From: Xanthomonas translucens pv. cerealis
GTDB lineage: Bacteria; Pseudomonadota; Gammaproteobacteria; Xanthomonadales; Xanthomonadaceae
Reading direction: 5' to 3'
Length of the DNA stretch: 64,000 bases
Assembly (NCBI RefSeq): GCF_006838285.1
Contig: NZ_CP038228.1
Location: 1,798,001 to 1,862,000 of the forward strand
The translations under genes and the position numbers were made by a program. This document shows, piece by piece, positions 28,169-39,577 of the stretch. Under the pieces are notes generated by a model. It was not told where the DNA came from. It saw only the letters and a program-made list of their open reading frames with translations, and did not search any database. Position 1 is the first letter of the stretch. Each line of letters begins with the position of its first letter.

Positions 28169-28235
28169 AAAATGCTGCAGCTGGCGCTGCGCGCTGTACA
28201 CACATGCTGCGCGCGTGCTGCGCAGCATTTTTTTT
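28169..28235 (+). terminator. Hairpin with T8 tract between phaB and phaR
   Basis: A long imperfect stem is bounded by AAAATGCTGC (28169-28178) and GCAGCATTTT (28222-28231). Inside is the short perfect palindrome TGCTGCGCAGCA (28216-28227) followed by eight T's. It can terminate transcription from phaB. The unusually large structured region could also encode a small RNA. Confidence 0.75.
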
Positions 28236-28326
28236 GCCGTTCGGCCCGGGTTCAGGAGCGTGTGGCGGTTGCAAGCCCTGCTGCGCTGCGCCATGCTGCG
28301 CGCCTACCGTCAAGAGCGATCGCTTC

Positions 28327-28857
28327 ATGGCTGAGATCCGCATCATCAAGAAGTACCCCAATCGCCGCCTCTACGACACCGAGATTTCCAGCTACATCAC
28401 CATCGAAGATGTCCGCCAGCTGATCATCGACGGCGAAGAATTCGAAGTCCGCGACGCCAAGACCGGCGAAGACCTCAGCCGCGCGGTATTGCTGCAGATC
28501 ATCGCCGACCAGGAACAGGACGGCGAACCGATGCTGTCCACCCAGTTGCTCAGCCAGATCATCCGGTTCTACGGCGATTCGCTGCAGGGCTTCATGGGCA
28601 ACTACCTGGAGCGCAGCATGCAGGTGTTCCTGGACCAGCAGCAGCAGTTCCGCCAGCAGATGGGCAACCTGCTCGGGCAGACCCCGTGGACCATGATGAA
28701 CCAGCTGACCGAGCGCAACATGGAGTTGTGGCAGGAGTTCCAGCGCAACCTCGGCACCGGTTTCGGCCGCCCCGCCGCCGGTGGCAGCAGCAAGCCGAGC
28801 AAGCCGAGCGAGCCGCCGGCCGCTACCGGCTCCGCACCGAAGTCGCGGGCGCGCTGA
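28327..28857 (+). CDS. phaR: PHB synthesis repressor PhaR
   Basis: 176 aa. The N-terminal PHB/PHA accumulation regulator DNA-binding domain (residues 1-62: IIKKYPNRRLYDTEISSYIT, in parts) and the PHB accumulation domain (~70-110) are both recognisable. PhaR binds nascent PHB granules and represses phasin genes. The tail is Ser/Lys/Pro-rich. It is separated from phaB by a terminator-like hairpin, so it probably has its own promoter. Confidence 0.93.
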   Translation: MAEIRIIKKYPNRRLYDTEISSYITIEDVRQLIIDGEEFEVRDAKTGEDLSRAVLLQIIADQEQDGEPMLSTQLLSQIIRFYGDSLQGFMGNYLERSMQVFLDQQQQFRQQMGNLLGQTPWTMMNQLTERNMELWQEFQRNLGTGFGRPAAGGSSKPSKPSEPPAATGSAPKSRAR

Positions 28858-28893
28858 GCCGCGCTCTAGCGCGCCAGCGCGGCGCGCGCCCTT

Positions 28894-28960
28894 GGCAGGA
28901 GCCGCTTCAGCCGCGACAGAATCTACCCGTAGAGCATGTCGCGGCTGAAGCCGCCCCTAC
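28894..28960. repeat. Inverted REP pair
   Basis: GGCAGGAGCCGCTTCAGCCGCGAC (read in parts; 28894-28917) and GTCGCGGCTGAAGCCGCCCCTAC (28938-28960) face each other. 13 bp of the arms (CTTCAGCCGCGAC) are perfectly complementary. It is in the convergent gap between phaR and the TraB-like gene and matches the 6.5-kb REP family. Confidence 0.85.
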
Positions 28961-28975
28961 AAAATTGCCGCCACC

Positions 28976-29944
28976 TCAGCGCGAACGCGGCGGTGCCGAC
29001 GTCCTGCAGCCGGCACAAATCCGCTCGACCTTATAGCCGCGCGCGCGCAACGCCTCGACCACACCGTCGGGGCCGAGCAGATGCAAGGCACCGACCACCA
29101 CCAGTGTGTCGCCCTGGCCGTCGCGCAGGCGCTGCTCCAGCCGCGGCACCCAGGCCTGATTGCGATCGACGTTGATGCGCTGATACAGGCGCGGATAGTC
29201 GCGCTTCATCTCCATGCCCATGTCCTGCCACAGCAGGCGCTCGTCGCCGCGGCGCCAGGCCACGTACAGGCGCTGGGTCTGCGCCGCGCCCTGCTCGGCA
29301 TCGTCCAGCGCTTCGACCAGCATCTGCTTCTGCTCCACCGGCTGCATGCCGTCGAGCATCGCGATCTGCGCCTGCGCGGTCTCCAGGCCCTCGGCGGTCT
29401 TGCCGGCCTGCGCCGCCATGTCCATGAAATGCCGATCCAGGCCGGCATCGGCCTGCAACCCCTGCGCCTTCATCTCGGCGATGCTGATGCTCAGGCCGAC
29501 GAACCATGGTTCGAACCCGCCCATCTGCTCCAGCGGCAGGCCGTGGCTGGCGGCATAGCGGCGCAGGCGCTGCCAGGTAGCCGCGTCCAGGTCGTCCTGC
29601 AGGCGCTTGCCGTCCTGGCGCTGCGCCGCCTGCAGCATCTGCGCGCCCAGTTGCGGCGCGTCCACCTCCTGCGGCGACAGTTCGAACAGCAGCCGCGACG
29701 CCGCCGCGTAGGCCGCATCGACCTCATGCGCCAACGGATAGTCCTGCGGCTTGAGCAGATGGAACGAACCGAGCAGGTACAGTGCGCCGCGCGGCCCGCT
29801 GACCTTCCACAGCAGTGGCGTCGGCGGCGCGGGCGTCGCGCTGGGCAGTGCCGGCGGCGATGGCGGCGTACGCGCCGGCACCGGCGCGGCGGCGAACAGG
29901 GTCAGGCACAACAGCAGGCTGCGCAGCAGGTGCGGGATCGGCAT
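28976..29944 (-). CDS. TraB/GumN-family secreted protein
   Basis: 322 aa. Signal peptide at residues ~1-25, then a Pro-rich linker and a TraB/GumN domain with the two conserved motifs LLGSFHLLK (GxxH-like) and VVVGALHLLGPDG near the C-terminus. The family includes Xanthomonas GumN and is thought to hold a metal-dependent hydrolase-like fold, but its function is not established. In X. campestris gumN follows gumM; here this member is ~21 kb away, behind the mutL operon. Whether it is the displaced gumN or a paralogue is unclear. Confidence 0.85.
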   Translation of the reverse strand: MPIPHLLRSLLLCLTLFAAAPVPARTPPSPPALPSATPAPPTPLLWKVSGPRGALYLLGSFHLLKPQDYPLAHEVDAAYAAASRLLFELSPQEVDAPQLGAQMLQAAQRQDGKRLQDDLDAATWQRLRRYAASHGLPLEQMGGFEPWFVGLSISIAEMKAQGLQADAGLDRHFMDMAAQAGKTAEGLETAQAQIAMLDGMQPVEQKQMLVEALDDAEQGAAQTQRLYVAWRRGDERLLWQDMGMEMKRDYPRLYQRINVDRNQAWVPRLEQRLRDGQGDTLVVVGALHLLGPDGVVEALRARGYKVERICAGCRTSAPPRSR

Positions 29945-29960
29945 CGTCGGGGCTCTCGGT

Positions 29961-30889
29961 TCAGTGTGCGGCGGCGTAGGTCTTTTCGCCGGCCTCCACC
30001 GCCAGGTCCAGCCGGTTCTCCGGCGGCGGCAGCGGACAGGTCGCGAACGGGGTGAACGCGCACGGCGGGTTGTAGGCACGATTGAAATCCAGCACCACGC
30101 TGCCGTCGGCGCTCGGCGCGGGCACGTCCAGGAAACGCCCGGCCGGATAGCTGCCGCGGCCGCTGCTACGGTCGGCGAACACCACGAACAGCGGCCCCCC
30201 GGGTTCGCCGATCGCTTGCACGCGGAAGCGCTTGCCGTCGCGCTCGAACTCCAGCGCACCGGCGTTGGGCGATGCGGTGATGACGCCGATGATGTCGACG
30301 ATCGGCAGGGTCCTGCCCGGCTGGTTGGGCACGAAACGGCCGCGGATGCGCCAGGAGTCGGCCGTCGGCCAATAGTGCAGCCCGGCGAAGCCGAGCCGGG
30401 TCGGCGCATCGGCGTGCTTGACCCGCAGCGCATAGCGGCCGCCACGCTCGATCAGGCTCAGCTTGCCCTTGCCGCCATCGAAGTCGATCACGCTCGGCGT
30501 CGCGTCGTGGTCGCTGTACATGCGCGTGCGCCGCTGCAGCGGCGTGCCGTCCACGCTCAGCGCCGCGCCGGGTTCGGGGGTCAGGAATACCTGTCCGTCC
30601 ACGCGCGACACCAGTGCCATCCGCGCCGGCCCCACCGCCAGGCGGATGCCGCTGCCGGGGCCGCTGCCGATGTAGTGCTCCTTCAGTTCCAGCCAGTGCA
30701 AGCCGACCAAGCTGGTCCAGCCGTCGGCCGCGAGCAGCTCCTGCTTGCGCTGCGCGCGCCAGCGCTGTTCATCGGCCCAAAACGCCTTGTCGGCGACCGC
30801 CGGCGCGGCCGGTGCCGGCGCTTGCCTGCCGCATGCAGCCAACGCGAGCAGCGCTGACAGCAGCGCCGCCGCCCTTCCCCGCTTGCCCA

Positions 30890-30890
<1 letters not shown>
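29961..30890 (-). CDS. DUF1684 lipoprotein
   Basis: 309 aa. Lipoprotein signal peptide ending ALLALAACGRQ (Cys lipidation site). The rest matches the DUF1684 family: WRAQRKQELLAADGWTSLVGL (in parts), GRFVPNQPGRTLPIVDIIG, DFNRAYNPPCAF and CPLPPPENRLD. The function is unknown. The start codon shares one base with the mutL stop (TGATG), so it is coupled to mutL. Confidence 0.88.
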
Positions 30891-32758
<1,868 letters not shown>

Positions 32759-32917
32759 GCCGCCGCCAACCTGCGCAGCGGCGTGCACGCGCAATGCGCG
32801 CGCCGCGCGATCGCGTGGAATTGGGAAACGGGAGAGCAGAAACGGTCACGGGACATCGGCACGGCTCACGGCGCGGACGCCGCCATCGGGATCAACCGGC
32901 GATGATAGCCGAGCGCC

Positions 32918-34543
32918 TCAGCGGCTGCCGCCGGCCACGGTGCTGGCCGCTTCGGCCTCGGCCTGCGCGCGCGCGGCGAACAGCGTGCCCGGCGGCGGCT
33001 GGCGGGTGAAGAAGGTATTGACCCCGTCCAGCACCGCGCCAGCCAGGCGTCGCTGGTAACCCGGATCGGTCAGCCGGCGCTCTTCGTCCGGATTGGAGAT
33101 GAAGGCGGTCTCGACCAGCATCGCCGGTATGTCCGAGGTGCGCAGCACCGCGAAGTTGGCGCGCTCCAGCTCCGGCTTGTGGTTGTTGCCGATCCGCTTG
33201 AGCCCGCCCAGCACGTGCCCGGCGGCGTCTTCGGAGGCCTTCATGTGCCCGCTCTGAGCCAGGTCCAGCAATACGCTGGCCAGGGTGCTGTCGGTCTTCT
33301 GCAGGCGCACGCCGCCGACCAGGTCGGCCGCGTTTTCCTTGTCCGCCAGCCAGCGCGCGCGCTGCGAGGAAGCGCCCTTGGTCGACAGCACGTAGACCGA
33401 GGAACCGGTCGCGCTACGGTTCTCGGCGGCGTCGGCGTGGATCGAGATGAAGATGTCGGCCTTGGCCGCACGCGCCTTCTGCGCGCGCATCGGCAGCGGG
33501 ATGAATACGTCGCTGTCGCGGGTCATGTAGGCCTTCATGCCCGGCGTGGCGTTGATCTGCCGCGCCAGTTCGCGGCCGATCGCCAGGGTCACGTCCTTCT
33601 CGCGCTTGCCGGTCGGACCCATCGCGCCGGGATCCTGGCCGCCATGGCCAGGATCGATGGCCACGATCAACGGCCGCATGCCAGGCTTCATGCCCACCCG
33701 CGACGGCGCGCTCGGCATCACCGGGCGCGCTTCGGCAGCGGCGGCGACCGCCGCGTCGTCGATGCTGGCCGCCTCGGGCCGATCGGGCATCGGCGCTGGC
33801 GCGACGGCATCCTGCTGCACAGGCACGGCGGCGCCGACCGACGCGGACGCGGACGCGGATGCGGTCGGCGCCATCGAGGTAACGGAGCTGCCGGGCGCAG
33901 CGGCCGGGGCCGGCACGACGCCCGGGCGAGCCGCCGCCGTCGTCGTCGCTGCTTGTACTGGTGTCGGCGGTGGCGCTGCGCGTTGCAGCACCGACGAGGT
34001 CAGGGCCGCGGTCGCGCGCGCCGCTTCATGGCGCGGATCCGGCGTCGGCTTGGGTTCGACCGCCGCCGCGGTGGGCGCCGCGGACGCCGTCGGCGCGGGG
34101 GTTGCCGCGCCATTGCCGGCGCTGGTCAGCGGCTTGGCCGACAACGTATCGCCCGGCCATTCGATCACCAGCACCGAACTGCCGGCCACGGTCTGCATCT
34201 GCGGCTTGAACGCCACCACCGGGCTGCTCAGGTCGAACACGATACGTAAGGTGCCCGGGACCGGATGACCGGTGCGCACCGCCGTGACCACGCCGTTGCC
34301 CGCAGGCAGCTTCAGACCCTGCGCGGCAGAGGATTCGGGCAGATCGACGACCAGCCGATTGGGGTTGGACAGGGTCAGCGTGGTGAAGCCGCCGCTGCCC
34401 TGCAGCCGGATCTCGGCACGGGTGCCGGTGGCGCCGTTGCCAACCGACACCGTCTGCACCTGGCCCGCAAACGCCGATTGCGCCGCCAGGCACCAGCCTG
34501 CGGCGATAACGGAACAAGCGAAAAAATGGATCCCCAGGCGCAT
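32918..34543 (-). CDS. N-acetylmuramoyl-L-alanine amidase with AMIN domain (AmiC-like)
   Basis: 541 aa, exported. Signal peptide 1-27; AMIN domain ~28-130 (localisation to septum or envelope); a low-complexity Ala/Pro/Thr linker ~135-285, including a SASASASVGA repeat encoded by tandem GCGGAC-type hexamers; catalytic Amidase_3 domain ~290-515. Zinc and catalytic residues: DPGHGGQDPGA, Glu in REKDVT, ISIHADA, and VETAFISNPDEE. It splits daughter-cell peptidoglycan. It sits upstream of mutL in the usual tsaE-ami-mutL order. Confidence 0.93.
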   Translation of the reverse strand: MRLGIHFFACSVIAAGWCLAAQSAFAGQVQTVSVGNGATGTRAEIRLQGSGGFTTLTLSNPNRLVVDLPESSAAQGLKLPAGNGVVTAVRTGHPVPGTLRIVFDLSSPVVAFKPQMQTVAGSSVLVIEWPGDTLSAKPLTSAGNGAATPAPTASAAPTAAAVEPKPTPDPRHEAARATAALTSSVLQRAAPPPTPVQAATTTAAARPGVVPAPAAAPGSSVTSMAPTASASASASVGAAVPVQQDAVAPAPMPDRPEAASIDDAAVAAAAEARPVMPSAPSRVGMKPGMRPLIVAIDPGHGGQDPGAMGPTGKREKDVTLAIGRELARQINATPGMKAYMTRDSDVFIPLPMRAQKARAAKADIFISIHADAAENRSATGSSVYVLSTKGASSQRARWLADKENAADLVGGVRLQKTDSTLASVLLDLAQSGHMKASEDAAGHVLGGLKRIGNNHKPELERANFAVLRTSDIPAMLVETAFISNPDEERRLTDPGYQRRLAGAVLDGVNTFFTRQPPPGTLFAARAQAEAEAASTVAGGSR

Positions 34544-34624
34544 GGGGGCGATTCAAGCATCACCGGGAGATAAACACAAGCGGTTTTCCCTTAATAATCC
34601 ATAACCTGCTTGCACTTCCTAGTG

Positions 34625-35104
34625 TCAGCCGGCAGAAAAACCCCGCAAGTCACCGCGTGTGGCCATCCGCGACAACCAAGCCGCACCCACCGCCGTGCCG
34701 GCCTGCAATTGCACTGCGCGCCCCGCGTCCTGCAACGCCAGCGCGACCACCAGGTCGGCCGGCGGCAGCAGATCGCCGCCGCGTTCGGGCCACTCCACCA
34801 GCCACAACGTCGCCGCGGCCTCGTCCAGCCCCAGGAAATCCAGCTCGCCGGCAGCGCCGATGCGGTACAGGTCCAGGTGCCAGGCTTCGCCATCGGCCAG
34901 CGGATAGCGCTCGACCAGGGTGTAGGTCGGGCTGCGGATCGCACCCTGCACGCCCAACGCGCGCAGCAGCGCCCGCGCCAGAGTCGACTTGCCGGCTCCC
35001 AGATCGCCGTGCAGGTGCAGCGTCGCCTGCGCCGGGCGGGTGGCGGCCAGCGCCTGGCCGAGGCGCTCGGTGGCGTCGCTGTCTTCCAGGTAGAGCCGCA
35101 TCAT
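34625..35104 (-). CDS. tsaE: tRNA t6A threonylcarbamoyl transferase ATPase subunit TsaE
   Basis: 159 aa P-loop ATPase that works with TsaB/TsaD in t6A modification of ANN-decoding tRNAs. Walker A GDLGAGKST, SPTYTLVERY and HLDLYRI are diagnostic. The start at 35104 overlaps the nnrD stop by 4 bp (ATGA). An alternative ATG is one codon later. Confidence 0.94.
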   Translation of the reverse strand: MMRLYLEDSDATERLGQALAATRPAQATLHLHGDLGAGKSTLARALLRALGVQGAIRSPTYTLVERYPLADGEAWHLDLYRIGAAGELDFLGLDEAAATLWLVEWPERGGDLLPPADLVVALALQDAGRAVQLQAGTAVGAAWLSRMATRGDLRGFSAG

Positions 35105-36585
35105 CGCCTTGTTTCCGAATTGGCCAGGTGGCGCAGCACGGGCAGCAAATCGGAGGGCAGCAGGCCACGCTGGCCTTCGGTGGCGGCGCAATCGCCGGCC
35201 GCCGCATGCAGCAACGCGCCGACGCTGGCCGCCTCGAAGGCGGCCAGGCCTTGCGCGCGCAGCGCCGCGATCACACCGGTCAGCAGGTCGCCCATGCCGC
35301 CGACCGCCATGCCGGGATTGCCGGCGGCGATCACCCGCGGGACCTCTCCCGGCGCGGCGACAATGCTGCCGGCGCCTTTCAGCACCACCGCCGCCTGGTA
35401 GCGCTCGGCCAGCGCCGCGGCGGCGGCGAAACGGTCGCGCTGCACCTCGGCGGTGGCGATGCCGAGCAGACGCCCGGCCTCGCCCGGATGCGGGGTCAGC
35501 ACCGCGTCCGGCAGCGCACGCGGCGCCTGCGCCTGCGCCAGCAGGTTCAGCGCATCGGCATCGATCACCGCCGGTAATTCGGCGGCCAGTGTCAGCCGCC
35601 ACAACCCTTGCGCCCATTCGTCCTGACCAAGTCCCGGACCGAGCGCGACCACGCTGGCCCTGCGCAACAGCGGTGCCAGTGCGGCGCCGTCCTCGACCGC
35701 ATGCGTCATCGCCTCCGGACAACGCGCCAGCAGCGGCGCAACATGCGCGTCGCGAGTCGCCACGCTGACCAGGCCGGCACCGCTGCGCAATGCCGCTTCG
35801 GCAGTGAGCATGACCGCACCGCCGCTGCCGAAGTTGCCGCCGATGCACAGCACGTGCCCGGAATCGCCCTTGTGGCTGTCGCGCCGGCGTGGCGCCAGGC
35901 GCGCGGCCAGCGCCGCGCCGGTCCAGGCCTGCGCCTGCGCCACGCAGCCGTCGAACGCGGCGGCCGGCACCTCCAGCGTCGCCAGCGCGGTAGCGCCGAC
36001 CTGGTTCAGCGCCGCCCCGGTGTACAACCCGGCGTGGGCGACGATGAATTGCACGGTCAGCGTCGCCGGCAATACCGCACCGGGCACGCTGCCGTGTTCG
36101 GCATCCACACCGCTGGGCACGTCCAGCGCCAGCACCGGCGCGCCGAGTCCGGCAAGCGCGCCGAGCAAGGCGGCCAGTTCGGCGTCGGGCGCGCGGTTGA
36201 GACCGATGCCGAGCAGCGCATCGACGACAACGTCGGCCCCCGCCAGCGCCGCATCGAACACCTCGATGCGACCGCCGACGCCGATGTAGTCGGTGCAGGC
36301 GCGCTGCGCCAACGCCGATTGCGGGCCGGACAACTGCAGCACGCGCACGTGGCGACCGGCGCAATGCGCGAGCCGTGCCAACACATAGCCGTCGCCACCG
36401 TTGTTGCCGCTGCCGCAGGCCACCAGGATGCGCTGCGCCTGCGGCCAATGCTGCAGCAGCGTTTGCCAGGCGGCCTGGCCGGCGCGCTGCATCAGAGTGT
36501 AGCCATCGCCGCCAAGCAAGGCCGTGGCCTGCGCATCGATGCGCCGCGCGGCGGCGGTGTCGTAGAGATCGAACGAGTCGGACAT
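35101..36585 (-). CDS. nnrD: Bifunctional NAD(P)HX epimerase/dehydratase
   Basis: 494 aa. It repairs hydrated NAD(P)H. The N-terminal epimerase (NnrE, residues ~1-210) has CGSGNNGGDGYVLAR and LDVPSGVDA. The C-terminal ADP-dependent dehydratase (NnrD, ~225-490) has GNFGSGGAVML, LTPHPGEAGRLL and GNPGMAVGGMGDLLTG. First gene of a minus-strand run nnrD-tsaE-amidase-mutL-DUF1684-TraB, divergent from queG with 23 bp between the start codons. Confidence 0.94.
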   Translation of the reverse strand: MSDSFDLYDTAAARRIDAQATALLGGDGYTLMQRAGQAAWQTLLQHWPQAQRILVACGSGNNGGDGYVLARLAHCAGRHVRVLQLSGPQSALAQRACTDYIGVGGRIEVFDAALAGADVVVDALLGIGLNRAPDAELAALLGALAGLGAPVLALDVPSGVDAEHGSVPGAVLPATLTVQFIVAHAGLYTGAALNQVGATALATLEVPAAAFDGCVAQAQAWTGAALAARLAPRRRDSHKGDSGHVLCIGGNFGSGGAVMLTAEAALRSGAGLVSVATRDAHVAPLLARCPEAMTHAVEDGAALAPLLRRASVVALGPGLGQDEWAQGLWRLTLAAELPAVIDADALNLLAQAQAPRALPDAVLTPHPGEAGRLLGIATAEVQRDRFAAAAALAERYQAAVVLKGAGSIVAAPGEVPRVIAAGNPGMAVGGMGDLLTGVIAALRAQGLAAFEAASVGALLHAAAGDCAATEGQRGLLPSDLLPVLRHLANSETRR

Positions 36586-36608
36586 GCGCCAGATTCTATA
36601 CTTGCTCC

Positions 36609-37736
36609 ATGTCCAGCAGCGCCGCCCACGCCGACCTCCATGCCGCCGCTGCGCGCATCCGCGCGCTGGCGCACGAGTTCGGCTTCCAGCGCTGCGGCAT
36701 CGCCGGCATCGAACTGCAACAGGACGAAGCGCATCTGCGCGACTGGCTGGCGCAAGGCCTGTACGGCACGATGCAATGGATGGCGCAGCACGGCGACAAG
36801 CGCGCGCGTCCGGCCGAATTGATTCCAGGCACGCTGCGGGTGATCTCGGTCGGCCTGGACTACGGGCGCAACGACGACGATTCGGCCTGGGACACATTGC
36901 GCGACGGCGAACGCGCTTACGTCGCCCGCTATGCGCTGGGCCGCGACTACCACAAGCTGATGCGCAACCGCCTGCAGAAGCTGGCCGGGCGCATCCAGGC
37001 CGAGATCGGCCCGTTCGGCCATCGCGTGTTCGTCGATTCGGCGCCAGTGCTGGAGCGCGCCCTGGCGCGCGACGCCGGCCTGGGCTGGATCGGCAAGCAC
37101 ACCTGCCTGATCGACCGCAACGGCGGCTCCTGGTTCTTCCTCGGCGAAATCTACGTCGACCTGCCGCTGCCGATCGATCCGCCGGCCAGCGCGCACTGCG
37201 GCACCTGCACGCGCTGCATCGACGTGTGCCCGACCCAGGCGATCGTCGCGCCATACCGACTGGACGCGCGCCGCTGCATCGCCTACCTCACCATCGAGCA
37301 CGAGGGCGCGATTCCCGAGGAACTGCGCCCGGCGATCGGCAACCGCATCTTCGGCTGCGACGACTGCCAGCTGGTGTGCCCCTGGAACAAGTTCGCCAAG
37401 CGCAGCGACGAACCCGACTTCCACGCCCGCAACGATCTCGACCGGGCCACGCTGGCGCAGCTGTTCGCCTGGGACGAGGACGAGTTCCTGCGCCGCACCG
37501 AAGGCAGCGCGATCCGCCGCAGCGGCCACGAACGCTGGCTGCGCAACCTGGCGGTGGCGCTGGGCAACGCACCGACCACGCCGCAGGTGCTGGCCGCGCT
37601 CGGCGCGCGCGCGCAACATGGCTCGCCGCTGGTGCGCGAGCACGTGCAATGGGCGCTGGCGCAACATGCCGGGCAGACCGGCGCGGACAACGCCGCAGCG
37701 CCGCCACCGCCCGCTCACGGCGGCATGCGAGGATAG
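36609..37736 (+). CDS. queG: Epoxyqueuosine reductase
   Basis: 375 aa. The cobalamin-dependent iron-sulfur enzyme converts epoxyqueuosine to queuosine in tRNA. Two 4Fe-4S cluster motifs are present: [16 protein letters not shown] and [13 protein letters not shown]. The N-terminal domain has VISVGLDYG and [13 protein letters not shown]. The C-terminal ~70 residues contain a HEAT-like stretch and a short Pro/Gly-rich tail. Functionally linked with gluQRS at 26.4 kb, which uses queuosine in tRNA-Asp. Confidence 0.95.
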   Translation: MSSSAAHADLHAAAARIRALAHEFGFQRCGIAGIELQQDEAHLRDWLAQGLYGTMQWMAQHGDKRARPAELIPGTLRVISVGLDYGRNDDDSAWDTLRDGERAYVARYALGRDYHKLMRNRLQKLAGRIQAEIGPFGHRVFVDSAPVLERALARDAGLGWIGKHTCLIDRNGGSWFFLGEIYVDLPLPIDPPASAHCGTCTRCIDVCPTQAIVAPYRLDARRCIAYLTIEHEGAIPEELRPAIGNRIFGCDDCQLVCPWNKFAKRSDEPDFHARNDLDRATLAQLFAWDEDEFLRRTEGSAIRRSGHERWLRNLAVALGNAPTTPQVLAALGARAQHGSPLVREHVQWALAQHAGQTGADNAAAPPPPAHGGMRG

Positions 37737-37764
37737 GCGACCCGCACGCCCACGCACCGCCCGC

Positions 37765-39096
37765 ATGCCCGATCGCGACGACCAGATCCTCAGCCCCAGC
37801 CAGCTCAACACGCTGGCGCGCGACCTGCTGGAAAGCGCGTTCCCGCTGGCCTGGGTGGAAGGCGAGCTGGGCAACGTCACCCGGCCCTCGTCCGGGCATC
37901 TGTACTTCACCTTGAAGGACGCGCGCGCGCAGGTGCGCTGCGCGATGTTCAAGCCGAAGAGCCAGTGGCTGAAGTTCGTTCCGCGCGAAGGCCTGCGCGT
38001 GCTCGCGCGCGGCCGGCTGACCCTGTACGAGGCGCGCGGCGACTACCAACTGGTGCTGGATCACCTGGAGGAAGCCGGCGAAGGCGCGCTGCGCCGCGCG
38101 TTCGAGGAACTCAAGGCCAGGCTCGCCGCCGAGGGCCTGTTCGCCAGCGAGCGCAAGCGGGCCCTGCCCGCCTTCGTGCGCCGCCTGGCGGTGATCACCT
38201 CGCCCAGCGGCGCGGCGGTGCGCGACGTGATGAGCGTGCTCGGCCGGCGCATGCCGCTGCTGCAGGTGGACATCCTGCCGAGCCTGGTGCAGGGCGACAG
38301 CGCCGCCGCGCAGCTGACCTCGCTGCTGCAGCGCGCCGACGCCAGCGGCCGCTACGACGCGATCCTGCTGACCCGCGGCGGCGGCTCGCTGGAAGACCTG
38401 TGGGCGTTCAACGACGAACGCCTGGCGCGGGCCATCGCCGCCGCGACCACGCCGGTGGTGTCGGCAGTCGGCCACGAGACCGACGTGACCCTGGCCGACT
38501 TCGCCGCCGATCTGCGCGCGCCGACCCCCTCGGTCGCCGCGGAACTGCTCACCCCAGACCAGCGCGACCTCGCCGTGCGCCTGCGCGGCCAGCATGCGGT
38601 GCTGCTGCAGTGGCAGCAGCACCGCATGCGCCAGGCGATGCAACGCGCAGACCGCGCCTGGCTGCGGCTGCAGGCCCAGAGTCCGCAGGCGCAACTGCAA
38701 TTGCTGCGGCGCCGCCAACAGGACGCCGCGCGCCGCTTGCTAGCGCTGTGGCGGCAGCAGCACGAACGCCGCGGCGCGCGCTTGCGCCACGCCGCGGCGG
38801 TCCTGCGCGCGGCCCAGCCGCAACGGCGCCTGACCGCACTGCGCGAGCGCCTGCTCGCGCTCGGCAGGCGCCCGCAGGCGGCGATGGCGCGGCAACTGCA
38901 GGCCGACACGCAGCGCCTGCGCGCCCTGGCCCGCGCGCTGGAGACGGTCAGCCCGCTGGCCACGGTGACCCGCGGCTACGCGATCCTGACCCGGGTCGAC
39001 GACGGCACGCTGGTGCGCTCGACCGCGCAGCTCGCGCCCGGCGACCGCGTGCGCGCGCGGCTTGCCGATGGCGAGGTGACGCTGCGTACAGAATAA
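37765..39096 (+). CDS. xseA: Exodeoxyribonuclease VII large subunit
   Basis: 443 aa. N-terminal OB-fold (residues ~5-100: [31 protein letters not shown]), catalytic region with [30 protein letters not shown] and [15 protein letters not shown], and a long helical C-terminal part rich in Gln/Arg. ATG 37765 gives [14 protein letters not shown]. It follows queG by 28 bp on the same strand. Confidence 0.95.
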   Translation: MPDRDDQILSPSQLNTLARDLLESAFPLAWVEGELGNVTRPSSGHLYFTLKDARAQVRCAMFKPKSQWLKFVPREGLRVLARGRLTLYEARGDYQLVLDHLEEAGEGALRRAFEELKARLAAEGLFASERKRALPAFVRRLAVITSPSGAAVRDVMSVLGRRMPLLQVDILPSLVQGDSAAAQLTSLLQRADASGRYDAILLTRGGGSLEDLWAFNDERLARAIAAATTPVVSAVGHETDVTLADFAADLRAPTPSVAAELLTPDQRDLAVRLRGQHAVLLQWQQHRMRQAMQRADRAWLRLQAQSPQAQLQLLRRRQQDAARRLLALWRQQHERRGARLRHAAAVLRAAQPQRRLTALRERLLALGRRPQAAMARQLQADTQRLRALARALETVSPLATVTRGYAILTRVDDGTLVRSTAQLAPGDRVRARLADGEVTLRTE

Positions 39097-39140
39097 ATGC
39101 GGTACACCTGCACGCCGTCACGCATGGTCAGCGCATCCGC

Positions 39141-39374
39141 ATGTCGTTGCCCACCTCCAACGAACAACGTATCAAGGCGGTGCTGGATGGCATGCGCCGT
39201 GCCGAGCGCGCCAGAGCCGGCCAACTGGCACGCTCGACCAACCTGCTGTCGCTGATCGACGGTGCCTCCTACGACTCCACCGCAGACGCGCAGCGCGTGA
39301 TCGACTGGCTGGCACGCGATGCGGACACGCTCGCGCACTTGCGCAAGAGCACCTGCTCGATGTCGGCGAGATGA
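39141..39374 (+). pseudogene. Small unknown ORF, possibly the 5' part of a broken gene
   Basis: 77 aa open frame (MSLPTSNEQRIKAVLDGMRR..., helical, charged) 44 bp after xseA. Just beyond the stop, protein-like sequence continues in other frames: DVGEMICVIWNGCGGDRAAL up to ~39478, then PRQLLMEGASARLLDAARVCFPG (in parts) to 39534. A 130-aa gene with two frameshifts would explain this, but I recognise no family. It could equally be one intact small gene followed by chance open frames. Confidence 0.35.
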
Positions 39375-39577
39375 TCTGCGTGATCTGGAACGGCTGCGGA
39401 GGCGACCGTGCCGCGCTGTCGCAGTGGCTCAACAGCAGCCACGCGCAGTTGGGCGGACTACGCCGCGCCAGCTGCTGATGGAAGGCGCCAGCGCGCGACT
39501 GCTCGACGCGGCCCGCGTCTGCTTCCCCGGTTAGCGGCACCGCGCCGCGCGTGCATGCATGCAGACCGGCGGGCGGT

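Noticed and set aside
33840..34120. Repeat of GCGGAC/GGCGCC-type hexamers
   Set aside because: It lies within the low-complexity Ala/Ser/Thr linker of the amidase and needs no separate element.
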